A stretch of 64,000 bases of DNA from the NCBI GenBank assembly GCA_958296095.1, contig OY282434.1:372001-436000 (forward strand), in the 5' to 3' direction. Position numbers and translations under genes: made by a program. The stretch is from an uncultured Oligoflexales bacterium. GTDB taxonomy: Bacteria > Bdellovibrionota_B > Oligoflexia > Oligoflexales > JAPPIL01. Of this stretch, positions 17,637 to 26,593 are shown one piece after another; positions within the stretch are counted from its first letter, which is position 1; each line of letters starts with the position of its first letter. Under the pieces are notes generated by a model. The model worked only from the letters and a program-made list of their open reading frames with translations. It did no database searches and was not told where the DNA came from.

Positions 17637-18345
17637 CCAAGCTTACACGCAATCGCGAGAAGGCTTGGGGGCAAGCAGGGGTCTTCGTGGCAAGCCTGAA
17701 CGCGATAGCAAGAGGTCTGAGAACAAGCAGAGAGAGGATGCAGAGAGACTAGAGGATAAGCAGCGAGCTAGGAAGCGAGCGTTACAAAAAAGCAGCGCCA
17801 CGGCGCTCTCGGTCGGCAAGCCTGAACGCAATAACGAGAGGTCTGAGGGCAGGTAGGCCTGAGGGCAAGCCTGAACGCGATAGCAAAAGGTCTGAGAACA
17901 AGGAGCGAGCTAGGAAGCGAGCGTTAAAGAAAGCATCGCGCAGCGATGAGCTAGGAAGCGAGCGTCACAAAAAAGCCGTAGCGGAGCGAACGGCCTCGCC
18001 GCGCCGTTCATGGAGCTCTCGGTAGGCAAGCCTGAACGTAACCGCCGAGAGATCTGAGGGCAAAGAGGCTGGTAGGCAAGATTGAACGTAACCACGAGAG
18101 GTCTGAGGACATGCAGCGAGCTAGAAAGCGAGCGTTAAAGAAAGCATCGCGCAGCGATGAGCTAGGAAGCGAGCGATACAAAAAGCAGCGTAGCGAGCGA
18201 AGCGAGCTAGAAAGCGAGCGGAACAAAAAGCATCGCGTAGCGAGCGAAGCGAGCGATACAAAAAGCCGCGCGCAGCGCAAGGAGCGAGCGGAGCTAGGAA
18301 GCGGCAAAGAGCCGCGTAGCCGAGCGTTACAAAGAGTCGTGCTCC
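17637..18345 (+). repeat. mosaic repeat array R4 (forward)
   Basis: Starts directly at the yajQ stop and ends inside the last codons of the convergent lipoprotein gene. Contains the TAAGCGTTA-like variant GCGTTAAAGAAAGCATCGCG twice and the core GAGCTAGGAAGCGAGCG many times, all forward. Confidence 0.9.
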
Positions 18346-18992
18346 TCTAAAAGCACTCGTCCCGTGACTTGTTTGACCGCGGTGGCTGGGTTTGCATCGT
18401 GGTCGTAGGTAACATGCAAACGCAGGCAATTGCCGTCGGGTCCGACCCATTGACGGACATCGTAACCGTCGTCGTCCTGGCTGAACAGAGTTGCCACACC
18501 GTTAACGACTGTCACATTGTTTGGTGGACAATCGTCTATATCGGAGCCACAATTGTAGGTGCAATCACAGTCTTCTTCTTCTTCCTCGGTGCAGGGGATA
18601 TCATCAATAAAATTGTGACAATAAGGTTCGGTAGTTAGATAGTTTTGTCCTTTTCCTTCTTTGCAGGACAGGCGCATAACCATCATTCCTGTTGCTGAAC
18701 TGTCCACCATCGGTGCTTTGTCAGCTACGGGCGGGGCCAACACCTCGCATTTCGCTTCGGTAACTACCCCCTCGGCAACTCTTAATGTGACCCGCAGATC
18801 GTCTTGCTTGGTCACTTCAGTTTTAGTGATCGTCAAGGGATCGACCACGGCTGTCGTTTCCTCGGGCGCAGGTGTTTTCGTAGAGACGGCATCAGCACTG
18901 TCGTCGGTCGGTTGTTCGTCGGCAACCTTTTTTTTGCTGCAACCAACAAAGATGACACTCAACAGTGCTGAACATAGACACAACCTAAACAT
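18327..18992 (-). CDS. hypothetical lipoprotein, C-terminus encoded by repeat
   Basis: 221 residues. The signal peptide MFRLCLCSALLSVIFVGC has a good lipobox, followed by a Lys/Glu/Asp-rich linker. The mature domain is cysteine-rich, with an acidic EEEEEDCDC stretch and CGSDIDDC; no family recognised. The last codons and the TAA stop are read from array R4 sequence (CTTTGTAACGCTCG on the minus strand), so the original C-terminus may have been replaced. The ATG lies two bases after the stop of the gene at 18995-19690, so the two form an operon and may be functionally linked at the cell envelope. Confidence 0.7.
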   Translation of the reverse strand: MFRLCLCSALLSVIFVGCSKKKVADEQPTDDSADAVSTKTPAPEETTAVVDPLTITKTEVTKQDDLRVTLRVAEGVVTEAKCEVLAPPVADKAPMVDSSATGMMVMRLSCKEGKGQNYLTTEPYCHNFIDDIPCTEEEEEDCDCTYNCGSDIDDCPPNNVTVVNGVATLFSQDDDGYDVRQWVGPDGNCLRLHVTYDHDANPATAVKQVTGRVLLEEHDSL

Positions 18993-18994
18993 GC

Positions 18995-19690
18995 TCAGTT
19001 ACCAACGTTTGGTGGCGGTGGCGGTGATGCTTCCGGGCCGTCACGATCGCAATCATATTCGCGTTCGATATTTTGGCTGATTTTTCGTAGCCGTGAAGCA
19101 TACAAGCCATAGCCACGTTTGAAGGCAATGAAATGCCGATTGATAATTTTTTTGCGGCGCTCATCGGCATAAAGCTGGTGTTCACGTTTGTAATTATCGT
19201 GGAATTTTTTCCAGAGTTTGGCTGTCTTTGTGTGCATGAACCTGGCACTGCAAGCCTTAGCTTTATTGTATGTCGCCTGATCAACACCTGTTGAGCGATA
19301 AGTAACTGTGGCAAGATACACCCCTTTAATTTTTTCTCGTAATATTTCAGCAGATAAAAGTGTTTGTTGGTAGGCATCGAACAGTGTTTGACTGGCATTG
19401 CTAGCAGAATAGATCTGCGGTTCGCAACCGTAAAATGTCGAGGGAATGTCTTCGTCTCGTTCGGCATCGTAGACTTCATCGTATTTTAGAATGCAGGTTA
19501 AACCTAACGAAACATCAGTGGTTGTGTACGAGTCATGCGAGATAACATACAAAAAGGTATCGAGAGCATTGCGTAATATCGAAGCAAAGGCAAACACCCG
19601 CGCTGCTTCCCCGTAGTCGGCTATTCTCTCTATTGCCAAACTCGGTGTCGACGAGAACAATAGCACACAGGTCATAAACAAGATTTTCAT
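18995..19690 (-). CDS. hypothetical exported protein
   Basis: 231 residues when started at the ATG at 19690, which follows AAGGAGAAGC; a longer frame upstream lacks a binding site. The signal peptide MKILFMTCVLLFSSTPSLA has a typical SLA cleavage site. The mature protein is helical and basic, with a C-terminal SPPPPPNVGN tail and no family I recognise. It is the first gene of a two-gene operon with the lipoprotein at 18327. An 82-bp element lies about 70 bp upstream (19763-19844); the same element precedes the lipoprotein gene at 34933-35553. Confidence 0.7.
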   Translation of the reverse strand: MKILFMTCVLLFSSTPSLAIERIADYGEAARVFAFASILRNALDTFLYVISHDSYTTTDVSLGLTCILKYDEVYDAERDEDIPSTFYGCEPQIYSASNASQTLFDAYQQTLLSAEILREKIKGVYLATVTYRSTGVDQATYNKAKACSARFMHTKTAKLWKKFHDNYKREHQLYADERRKKIINRHFIAFKRGYGLYASRLRKISQNIEREYDCDRDGPEASPPPPPNVGN

Positions 19691-19762
19691 GATGCTTCTC
19701 CTTAAAAAAATTAAAAAACTCAACTACAAACAACTGTAGCCGCCTGCACAGGGACACATCGG

Positions 19763-19844
19763 CCGTTTTTTTTTTGCTTTAGCTATGCTTGTGATTTTTT
19801 CAGTATTTTTTTGTAACTCGCCAATATGTTGGCTGAATTTTTTG
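19763..19844 (-). repeat. 82-bp element, copy 1
   Basis: Aligns without gaps to 35609-35690, with about six differences. On the minus strand one frame is open in both copies and reads FSQ(H/G)IG(E/K)LQKNT then KITS(I/K)AKAKKKR. Each copy lies upstream of a minus-strand exported-protein gene and directly beside a repeat array. It could be the relic of a gene end, a mobile element fragment or a shared promoter region. A poly-T run (10 T) marks one end. Confidence 0.8.
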
Positions 19845-19871
19845 GCGATGCTTACTGCATGAGCACAGGCA

Positions 19872-20636
19872 GGGAGGCTTGGGGTCAAGCCTCAACGCAA
19901 CCGCCGAGAGGTCTGAGGGCAGGCTTGAACGCAATAGCAAGATGCCTGAGAACAAAGAGCGAGCTAGGAAGCGAGCGTTACAAAAAGCCGCGTAGCAAAC
20001 CTCCGTTATCTTGGCACGGCGCAGACCTACCGAGAAACCCGACCTCAACAGGTATAGGCACATGCCTTGTGCAAAAAAAATAAACCGAACGCAATACAGG
20101 GAGGTCTAAGAGCAAGGAGCGAGCGAGGAAGCGAGCGATACAAAGAGCCGCAGCGCAGCGAACGGTCTCCCCGTGCCGTTCATGGAGCTCTCGGTAGGCA
20201 AGAGGCTTGAGGGCGAGCAGCGAGCGGAACAAATACACTACTTAGCCCAAACCTCCGTTATCTTGGCACGGCACAGACCTACCGAGAAACTCCCCACGAA
20301 TATGTACAAGCACATGCCTTGTGCGAAAAAATAAACTGGTGGCAATATGGTAGTATCTGTGGTCGAGTTTTCGCACGGTCTACCCGTGCCGTTCATGGAG
20401 CTCTCGGTAGGCAGGGATCAACGCAACTTCCGAGATGTCTGAGAGCAAGCCTGAACACAATAACGAGAGGTCTGAGCGCAAGCAGCGAGCTAGGAAGCGA
20501 GCGTTACAAAAAAGCCTCGTAGACGAGCGATACAAAGAGCCGCAGCGCAGCGTAGCGAGCGAAGCGAGCGATACAAAGAGCAGCGTAGCGAGCGAAGCGA
20601 GCGTTACAAAGAGCCGCGTGCCGTAGAGCGAGCATT
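19872..20636 (+). repeat. mosaic repeat array R5 (forward)
   Basis: Modules as in R1, including CTCCGTTATCTTGGC at 20001 and 20252, each followed by ACCTACCGAGAAACYC and an ACATGCCTTGTGC segment. It abuts the 3' end of the DUF1501 gene at 20648 but runs opposite to that gene's strand. The 26 bases before it (19846-19871, GATGCTTACTGCATGA) recur at about 50337-50362. Confidence 0.9.
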
Positions 20637-20647
20637 ATCAATTCAGT

Positions 20648-22219
20648 TTAGGACATGAAGGGATTGGGTGATGGAGCTTCAAAATTAGGGAAAAACTCCT
20701 TGACTGCCGCTTCATCCTTAAACACATCATCGAAACAACGCAATAGCATGCCGCCCACCAAAGCGTCCGAGGTATAAGGTGCGATAGCGGCGTTGGGCGC
20801 ACCTTGTGCATCCTGTGAGCCAAAGGCCGTGTAGTTGTCAGCCAGCGCGCCGATGCGCCCTGCGGCGGGAACTTTGCCATTGATAAACATCATGCTCATA
20901 ATCTGATGATGGTCTGTGCCCTTCGTCGCCAGCGAAACCTCGTTAATGCCACTTGCCTGCCTGATTTTTAGTTTGCTTGTGCCAGCACTCTTGCCGTTGT
21001 AAGCCGTTCTGGTAAAATCGTGCGAAATAATCACCATCACGTCATCTTGCCATCCCTGTGCCACAACCCAATTCCAGAAAAGCCGCACCGCGGCGAACAA
21101 AATACTGCCAAAACGCGGCGTACTGACTGAAGAACCGCCCCCATGTTTATCGTGGTCACCAAAAGACAGCAGCATGCCCTTCGCACGCCGACTGCCTACC
21201 AAGCCTGCCGCCAGTTGTAAGTTGTCAATGAGCTGCTGGCTGGCTTTATTGGCAAGTAAACGAGAGGGCATGTCACAGACCGCACCACCGGGCAGGGTTG
21301 TGTCATTGAGCAGTGCTTTTAGCTTGTCTATATGCAGTGCCGTCTCAATGCCACTCCGTAGGGGACTGCCTTGAGCTAATTCTGGTGCACCCGCGACGAG
21401 GTTTTCAATATAGTAGTTTACACTTTTGCGGGCCGCGTCATACCTGCCGCCAATGCCGCTGTTGATGCTGTTTAGTGTTTGCCAAAACTGGCGCGCCGCG
21501 TCCTCGGCATGCGGAATATCCGCGGGATCGGAGAGCATGGTATGTGCGTCATCAAGACTGGTGGCATTGATCAGTGCGACATTGCTGTTACGAACACCCT
21601 TGTTGTTGAAGATGCCAGAGTAAATAATTTCATGCGATGACGCGGCACTACTGGCGGCGACGACATTGACAAAGTCATCACTACCACGCAGTGCTTGGGC
21701 TAAATTAGCCACCCAACTGCCGCTGCCGCTACCCAGCCTGCTGCCTGTGATTTGCAACGCCGCGGCATCGTGATGCGACAATGAGCGCGAGTTGCCCATC
21801 GTCACACAAAGATGATCTTGCAGTGGTTGTAAGACCTTCGAGTATTCGTTGAAAATTAAACTCTTGCCCTGATCCTGATAATGGATATTGACGTTGTGGT
21901 TGATCGACTTAGCGACTTTCTCGTGCTCAAACAACCCCTGTGGCCAAGCCCCGACTTGGGGCAAACTACTATCGCTGCCGTCGATGACCACTTCTCTAGG
22001 CGGCAACATACCTGTGGTCAGTCCATCTGCCGAACCAAAGTGAATATACAGCATGAACTTGTCATGCTTGCCTGCCGCAGTGCCATCGCTGCGCATCGAC
22101 TGTAGCATGGCAGTCTGTTCCTCATCACAAGCAGACAGACAGCTGCCGAGTGCAGGCAGGGCGAGAGCGTGCTTGTGCAGCAGCTCTAACAATTTACGTC
22201 TGGAAATCCTGTCATCCAT
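20648..22219 (-). CDS. DUF1501 family exported protein
   Basis: 523 residues. The N-terminus MDDRISRRKLLELLHKHALA has a twin-arginine-like SRRKLL motif, then a hydrophobic stretch ending SCLSAC, so it may be both Tat-exported and lipidated. Family segments include SLSHHDAAALQITG near residue 140, LLSFGDHDKHGGGS, VMVIISHDFTRTAYN, and a C-terminal ALVGGML. It is the last gene of an operon, after the lipoprotein at 22230 and the cytochrome-type protein at 22900, matching the order at 2-3271. The catalytic role, if any, is unknown; related proteins lie in the alkaline phosphatase superfamily. Confidence 0.83.
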   Translation of the reverse strand: MDDRISRRKLLELLHKHALALPALGSCLSACDEEQTAMLQSMRSDGTAAGKHDKFMLYIHFGSADGLTTGMLPPREVVIDGSDSSLPQVGAWPQGLFEHEKVAKSINHNVNIHYQDQGKSLIFNEYSKVLQPLQDHLCVTMGNSRSLSHHDAAALQITGSRLGSGSGSWVANLAQALRGSDDFVNVVAASSAASSHEIIYSGIFNNKGVRNSNVALINATSLDDAHTMLSDPADIPHAEDAARQFWQTLNSINSGIGGRYDAARKSVNYYIENLVAGAPELAQGSPLRSGIETALHIDKLKALLNDTTLPGGAVCDMPSRLLANKASQQLIDNLQLAAGLVGSRRAKGMLLSFGDHDKHGGGSSVSTPRFGSILFAAVRLFWNWVVAQGWQDDVMVIISHDFTRTAYNGKSAGTSKLKIRQASGINEVSLATKGTDHHQIMSMMFINGKVPAAGRIGALADNYTAFGSQDAQGAPNAAIAPYTSDALVGGMLLRCFDDVFKDEAAVKEFFPNFEAPSPNPFMS

Positions 22220-22229
22220 GGCTCATTCT

Positions 22230-22910
22230 TCACCGCAAGTAAACACGTGTATCCTGACCAACTGCCATACATAGCAGCACGTATTGTTGCCGCACTTCTT
22301 CTTGCAGCGCGTCCGTGTCACTGTTGCTCTGCTTGAAAGTGCTCAAGTTTTTCTGCATCAAGGTCGCGTAATCACTGGCGCCGCGATGTTCTCCCGCACT
22401 GCTCTGATAACCAAACATGTGACTCATAATGGCCGACACATCGGCCGACTGCGGTGCACCATAACGCTTGATCAGCACATGTTCGGCAAATGTGTCACCC
22501 TCGGTGGCCGTGCGCAAGGCTGGTGCTTCCTTGGTTGCCAACTGTTGGCACTGCGACAGCAGCACGACACGCAATGTTCTGACGTAAGCTTGATCCAAAC
22601 GGCGTTTTGTCATGCCATTGAGCAGTGCAGGAGTTTCGCCGACATAACTGATCGTGCCGAGATCCTTGCGTTGGCCTGGGGTAAAGACATCCGTGTTGAT
22701 GTCAAAAAAACGCTGAAAAGTCGCAGTCAAGGGCACGGCATCGAAGACGATGACAGACTGCGCGATACCAGCTTCCGCCGCCGCATCCGCAGTCTTGTCT
22801 GGAGCCGCAGCCGTAGAATCTGCCGCGGCCGATTGTCGCTCAGTGTGCAGGGAATCTGCACAAGCAAGTTGCCAGGCACAGAGCCATAGTATCATCAGCT
22901 CAGGTCGCAT
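22230..22910 (-). CDS. lipoprotein of second DUF1501 operon
   Basis: About 226 residues from the ATG at 22910 (MRPELMILWLCAWQLACADS), which gives a proper signal peptide with lipobox QLAC. A start ten codons upstream would add a basic extension. The start overlaps the end of the upstream gene by 11 bases. The linker after the lipobox is Ala/Asp-rich, and the rest is alpha-helical with no recognised family. Its ending (QYVLLCMAVGQDTRVYLR) resembles the lipoprotein at 652-1527. It probably forms an envelope complex with its two operon partners. Confidence 0.72.
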   Translation of the reverse strand: MRPELMILWLCAWQLACADSLHTERQSAAADSTAAAPDKTADAAAEAGIAQSVIVFDAVPLTATFQRFFDINTDVFTPGQRKDLGTISYVGETPALLNGMTKRRLDQAYVRTLRVVLLSQCQQLATKEAPALRTATEGDTFAEHVLIKRYGAPQSADVSAIMSHMFGYQSSAGEHRGASDYATLMQKNLSTFKQSNSDTDALQEEVRQQYVLLCMAVGQDTRVYLR

Positions 22911-24588
22911 CAGCACCTTCCGTAAAAACTTCTGAAGCAATTATTTTTTCCATAACTTTCCACAGCTTCTCGCCATTGTCGCGGTAAGCTTGCAGATACT
23001 GTGGCAACAGTTGTTTTATTTCTTCGTCATTCGGGGGACGACGCAGAAGGAATTCAAACGCATGTCTAACTGCACATTGCTTGAAAACCTTGCCAGCCTC
23101 GCCCGCTAAAATATTGGCTAAGCCAACCACATCATCACCTTCAACGGGGTCACAATCCGAACAACCTGTGTCCCTATAGCTCTGCTTTCTGATGGGTTTA
23201 GCCGTCAGGTGGTTGTAAAAGTAAATACTGTCATTGCCTGTGTCAGGCCAGCGATAGAAAAAGCGTGACAGCGGTTCAAGATAAATGTGACAACCTTTGC
23301 AGTAGGCACGTTCTTCAGGAACACGAGTGTCGTCAGGATCAGCCGTTGCCCCAGGCGGATCAATAAACTCACGGCACAGCAGGGCACTGCGGGCTTTGTT
23401 AGCCTTGGCGCGCCAACCGTTGGTGGCACGATGAAAGGCAGGCATAGTCAGCACGCCAGCATGCTGGTCCCCGCCCCGCGCAATCCAATGCCAACCAGCG
23501 GCGCGCAAACAACGATGGTCTTGACCACAATGCGTGTCGAACAGAGAACGCAAGTTGGGATAACCGTTGAGCGTGCTTTTTTCTAACTGCAACCCTCCTG
23601 CCGTTTTTTTGCGGTAAGACTTGGTAATGATCTCGCCAAAATTGTGCAAAAAATGCAGGTAGTGACCGTTAACCACGCCTTTACTGCTGGTCAAAACCTC
23701 GCTATATTTTTTGTCTTCACGCACAATCTTCGCCATCATACGGCCAGGCTCTCTTGCCAGCGCGGCAGCAACACTGCGGCGATAAAAGTTACTAGGATCG
23801 CGATCTTGAGAGGCAAGTACATAGGGGAAGCACTTGTGCAAATTTTCGCCGCAAAACCGCGCTTCAATCGTCGCGGGGCAGGCTTCGACTGTCGTCGTCA
23901 TATCCCAATACGGTCGCACCTCTATCGTGGCAACGTTACTTCGCTGGCAAAATTCCGCCTGCCGCCATGCCTCCTGCAACGCTCGCCACGCCTCTTGATT
24001 GGTTGTGCCTGCAACCCCGTCCGCTATTTTTTGCTTGAGAACATCGTAGCCTTTGGTGCCAGCTTCATTGAAGGCATTGGTATCAAACAACTTCATGTGG
24101 TAGTGACCGTCCCTGAAGTAGAGATGACGACTGACACTGTCCCAGTCGGGTCGATTGCGATGATAATCCGCGGGGGCGCGCAACAGATTGCCGTAGTAAG
24201 TGATGAGATCGCCAGCATTGTAAACTGTCTGCCAATCAAAGACGTTACGCTTGCCTCCTATCTGGCGATACTTGAAGTGCACTTTGCTCGTGCTGACGAC
24301 GCTGCGACCACTAGTGTCGATGGGATGCACGTAAAGGTTGACCACGTCGACTGGTGTGGTGATCAGTAGTTTTTCCTGAAAAAATTGCGCCAACTGCCGC
24401 TCGAAAGCCTCCGTATCACGCAACTCTTGGGCAAGTTGCACCAATGTCTTCGTCCCCTCGTCATACTGCTTGCGCATCGCCGCCGACGGCAATTGTCCCG
24501 TCAACACCAGTGTCAAGCGTTCCAGCTTGAGCATGTCCTCTGACCACGCCAGCAACAACGGCACAACGATGAAAATAAGCACACGCAT
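22900..24588 (-). CDS. DUF1549-like c-type cytochrome protein
   Basis: 562 residues with a signal peptide (MRVLIFIVVPLLLAW). Near the N-terminus, LKLERLTLVLTGQLPSAAM resembles the RRLTLDLTG-x-xPT pattern of DUF1549. A single CxxCH heme motif, CKGCH, lies about residue 434. The C-terminal part (AVRHAFEFLLRRPPNDEEI) resembles the DUF1585-type end of such proteins. Many cysteines (CSDCD, CPAT, CGQDHRC) may form disulfides. First gene of the operon with 22230 and 20648, and divergent from argS. These cytochrome plus DUF1501 pairs are frequent in Planctomycetes and occur in some myxobacteria-like genomes. An oxidative function in the periplasm is likely, but no substrate is evident. Confidence 0.7.
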   Translation of the reverse strand: MRVLIFIVVPLLLAWSEDMLKLERLTLVLTGQLPSAAMRKQYDEGTKTLVQLAQELRDTEAFERQLAQFFQEKLLITTPVDVVNLYVHPIDTSGRSVVSTSKVHFKYRQIGGKRNVFDWQTVYNAGDLITYYGNLLRAPADYHRNRPDWDSVSRHLYFRDGHYHMKLFDTNAFNEAGTKGYDVLKQKIADGVAGTTNQEAWRALQEAWRQAEFCQRSNVATIEVRPYWDMTTTVEACPATIEARFCGENLHKCFPYVLASQDRDPSNFYRRSVAAALAREPGRMMAKIVREDKKYSEVLTSSKGVVNGHYLHFLHNFGEIITKSYRKKTAGGLQLEKSTLNGYPNLRSLFDTHCGQDHRCLRAAGWHWIARGGDQHAGVLTMPAFHRATNGWRAKANKARSALLCREFIDPPGATADPDDTRVPEERAYCKGCHIYLEPLSRFFYRWPDTGNDSIYFYNHLTAKPIRKQSYRDTGCSDCDPVEGDDVVGLANILAGEAGKVFKQCAVRHAFEFLLRRPPNDEEIKQLLPQYLQAYRDNGEKLWKVMEKIIASEVFTEGADAT

Positions 24589-24762
24589 AGCGCCCGCCTA
24601 TCGGTAAAAACTGCGCTAAACTTGAGTTTTTCAAAATTAAAAATTGGCGTAAGGCGATAGCTTGCCGCGCAATTAAGATGTCATGACAGCTGGTTAGCTG
24701 ATACAGGGGGGTAACTACAGGGGTAAATTTACAAACGACGCAAGTTTAGCTACCATAACGCT

Positions 24763-26484
24763 ATGATGGAGAAGATCGACCCTTTACGCACGACCTTAGC
24801 CACGGTGTTGCAGCCAGCGTTAGCGCAACTCAGCCTGTCGCTCAGCCTCGCCGAGATCGCGGCGCGGCTCGACTTACCGCCCGACAGCAAGCTAGGGCAC
24901 TATGCTTTTCCTTGTTTTCGTTTCGCCGCCCAGCTGCGTCAAGCCCCCGCACAGATTGCCGCCAGTCTCGCGCAGCACTTCGTGTCGGCAAAACTGCCGT
25001 GGCTGCACAAGACAGAGGTCAAGGGCGGCTTTCTCAATTTTTTTATCGACCCGACCCATCTCGCGGCATTGACATTGCCTCAGATTTTGCGCGGCGATTA
25101 CTTTGCAGGCACGAAGGTTGCGGCAGTGCAGACGATCATGATTGAATTTTCGCAGCCGAACACACACAAGATCTTCCACGTCGGCCACACTCGCAATGTC
25201 TGTCTCGGAGATGCTCTCGCCCGCATATTGCGTTATCTCGGTCATCGGGTCATCACCGCCAACTACATCGGCGACGAAGGCGCGCACATTGCTAAATGTC
25301 TCTGGCAACTTGATCGCAGCGGGGAGACTGCCCCTGCACAGCATCGCTCGGAATGGCTGGGGCGGCATTATGTGCTGGCCACGCAGCAGTTGCGCCAGGA
25401 CGATGTTGCCCAACGGCAGCAGTTGTCGCATATCCTGCAGCAGATGGAGACACGACAGGGCAAGTTTTACCAGCTGTGGCAGGAGACACGGCAGTACTGT
25501 CTTGCCGACTTTGAGGCTATCTACCAGTGGCTGGGGACGGAGTTCGATGTCTGCTACTACGAATCCGAAGTTACCCCGCAGGCAAAAGCAATTTTGCAAA
25601 AATATATCGACAACGGCACGTTTACCTTGTCCGCAGGCGCTTACGGAGCTGAGCTGGGTGAACTGGGCTTTTTTATGGTGCTGAAGTCGGATGGCAATAC
25701 GCTTTACGCCACCAAAGACCTCGCCCTTGCCTATCGCAAGTTTCAGCAATACCCACTCGATCGCTCGCTTTACGTGGTTGGAGCAGAGCAGGCACATTAT
25801 TTTCGCCAGCTGTTTGCCACGCTGGAACTAATGGGATTTGGCGGGCAGGACAAGAACACGCACCTCAGCTACGGCTTGGTGCGCCTGAAAGAAGGCAAGA
25901 TGTCCTCTCGCCGCGGCAATATCGTGCCGTTTAGCATGCTACGAGAACAGTTGAGCCGTGCCCTTGCTCCTTATCTTGATAAATACAGTTGGGATGCAGA
26001 ACTTACCGCCCAAACCCTGCAGCGCCTGGCGTGTGGCACTATCAAATACGGCATGCTGCAATCCGACCCACAGAAAGAAATAATCTTCGATCTGCCTGCC
26101 TGGTTGCGTTTCGACGGCAACACGGGTCTCTACTTGATGTATGCCTGTGCTCGGATCAACTCCATCATCGCCCAAGCAACTATCTCGGCCTCCTGTGAGC
26201 ACCTGCACCTGCTGGGCGAAGAGGATGAGCGGGACTTGATTTACCAACTCTACCGCTTCCACAGTGCGTTGCAGCTCGCCGCCACGTCGCTGAAACCCTC
26301 AGTGCTGACCACCTACCTGTATACGCTCGCAAAAACTTTCAGCAAGTACTACAGCGAACATTCCGTGTTGCAGGCAAGCTCGCAACAGCTGAGCGCCGCT
26401 CGCCTGGCTCTGGTCAGCTGCTGTGCCCGCGTTCTGACCAAAGGCTTGGAGTTGCTCGGCATCGAGCCGCCCGTCAAAATGTAA
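24763..26484 (+). CDS. argS: arginyl-tRNA synthetase
   Basis: 573 residues, class I aminoacyl-tRNA synthetase that charges tRNA-Arg. The N-terminal Arg-tRNA additional domain is present. The HIGH-type signature HVGH is at residues 139-142 in FHVGHTRNVCLGD, the GDEGAH-type segment follows, and the KMSKS-type loop is KMSSRRG (residues 379-385). The C-terminal anticodon-binding DALR domain ends with ARVLTKGLELLGIEPP. The start could be the first or second ATG (24763 or 24766); neither has an obvious ribosome binding site. It is a single gene, divergent from the DUF1501 operon, with about 175 bp between them. Confidence 0.96.
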   Translation: MMEKIDPLRTTLATVLQPALAQLSLSLSLAEIAARLDLPPDSKLGHYAFPCFRFAAQLRQAPAQIAASLAQHFVSAKLPWLHKTEVKGGFLNFFIDPTHLAALTLPQILRGDYFAGTKVAAVQTIMIEFSQPNTHKIFHVGHTRNVCLGDALARILRYLGHRVITANYIGDEGAHIAKCLWQLDRSGETAPAQHRSEWLGRHYVLATQQLRQDDVAQRQQLSHILQQMETRQGKFYQLWQETRQYCLADFEAIYQWLGTEFDVCYYESEVTPQAKAILQKYIDNGTFTLSAGAYGAELGELGFFMVLKSDGNTLYATKDLALAYRKFQQYPLDRSLYVVGAEQAHYFRQLFATLELMGFGGQDKNTHLSYGLVRLKEGKMSSRRGNIVPFSMLREQLSRALAPYLDKYSWDAELTAQTLQRLACGTIKYGMLQSDPQKEIIFDLPAWLRFDGNTGLYLMYACARINSIIAQATISASCEHLHLLGEEDERDLIYQLYRFHSALQLAATSLKPSVLTTYLYTLAKTFSKYYSEHSVLQASSQQLSAARLALVSCCARVLTKGLELLGIEPPVKM

Positions 26485-26593
26485 GTTGCGGTGTGGCTTT
26501 AACCCGTCGGCATCGGAACGAAAAAAAACCTCAACTATTCGCTGAATTTACCGATGGGTGAACGACGGGAGTGTTAAGCATCGGGGGGTTAAA

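Noticed and set aside
24892-25797. A 301-residue minus-strand frame inside argS
   Set aside because: Lies fully antisense to a clear argS gene and shows no domain.
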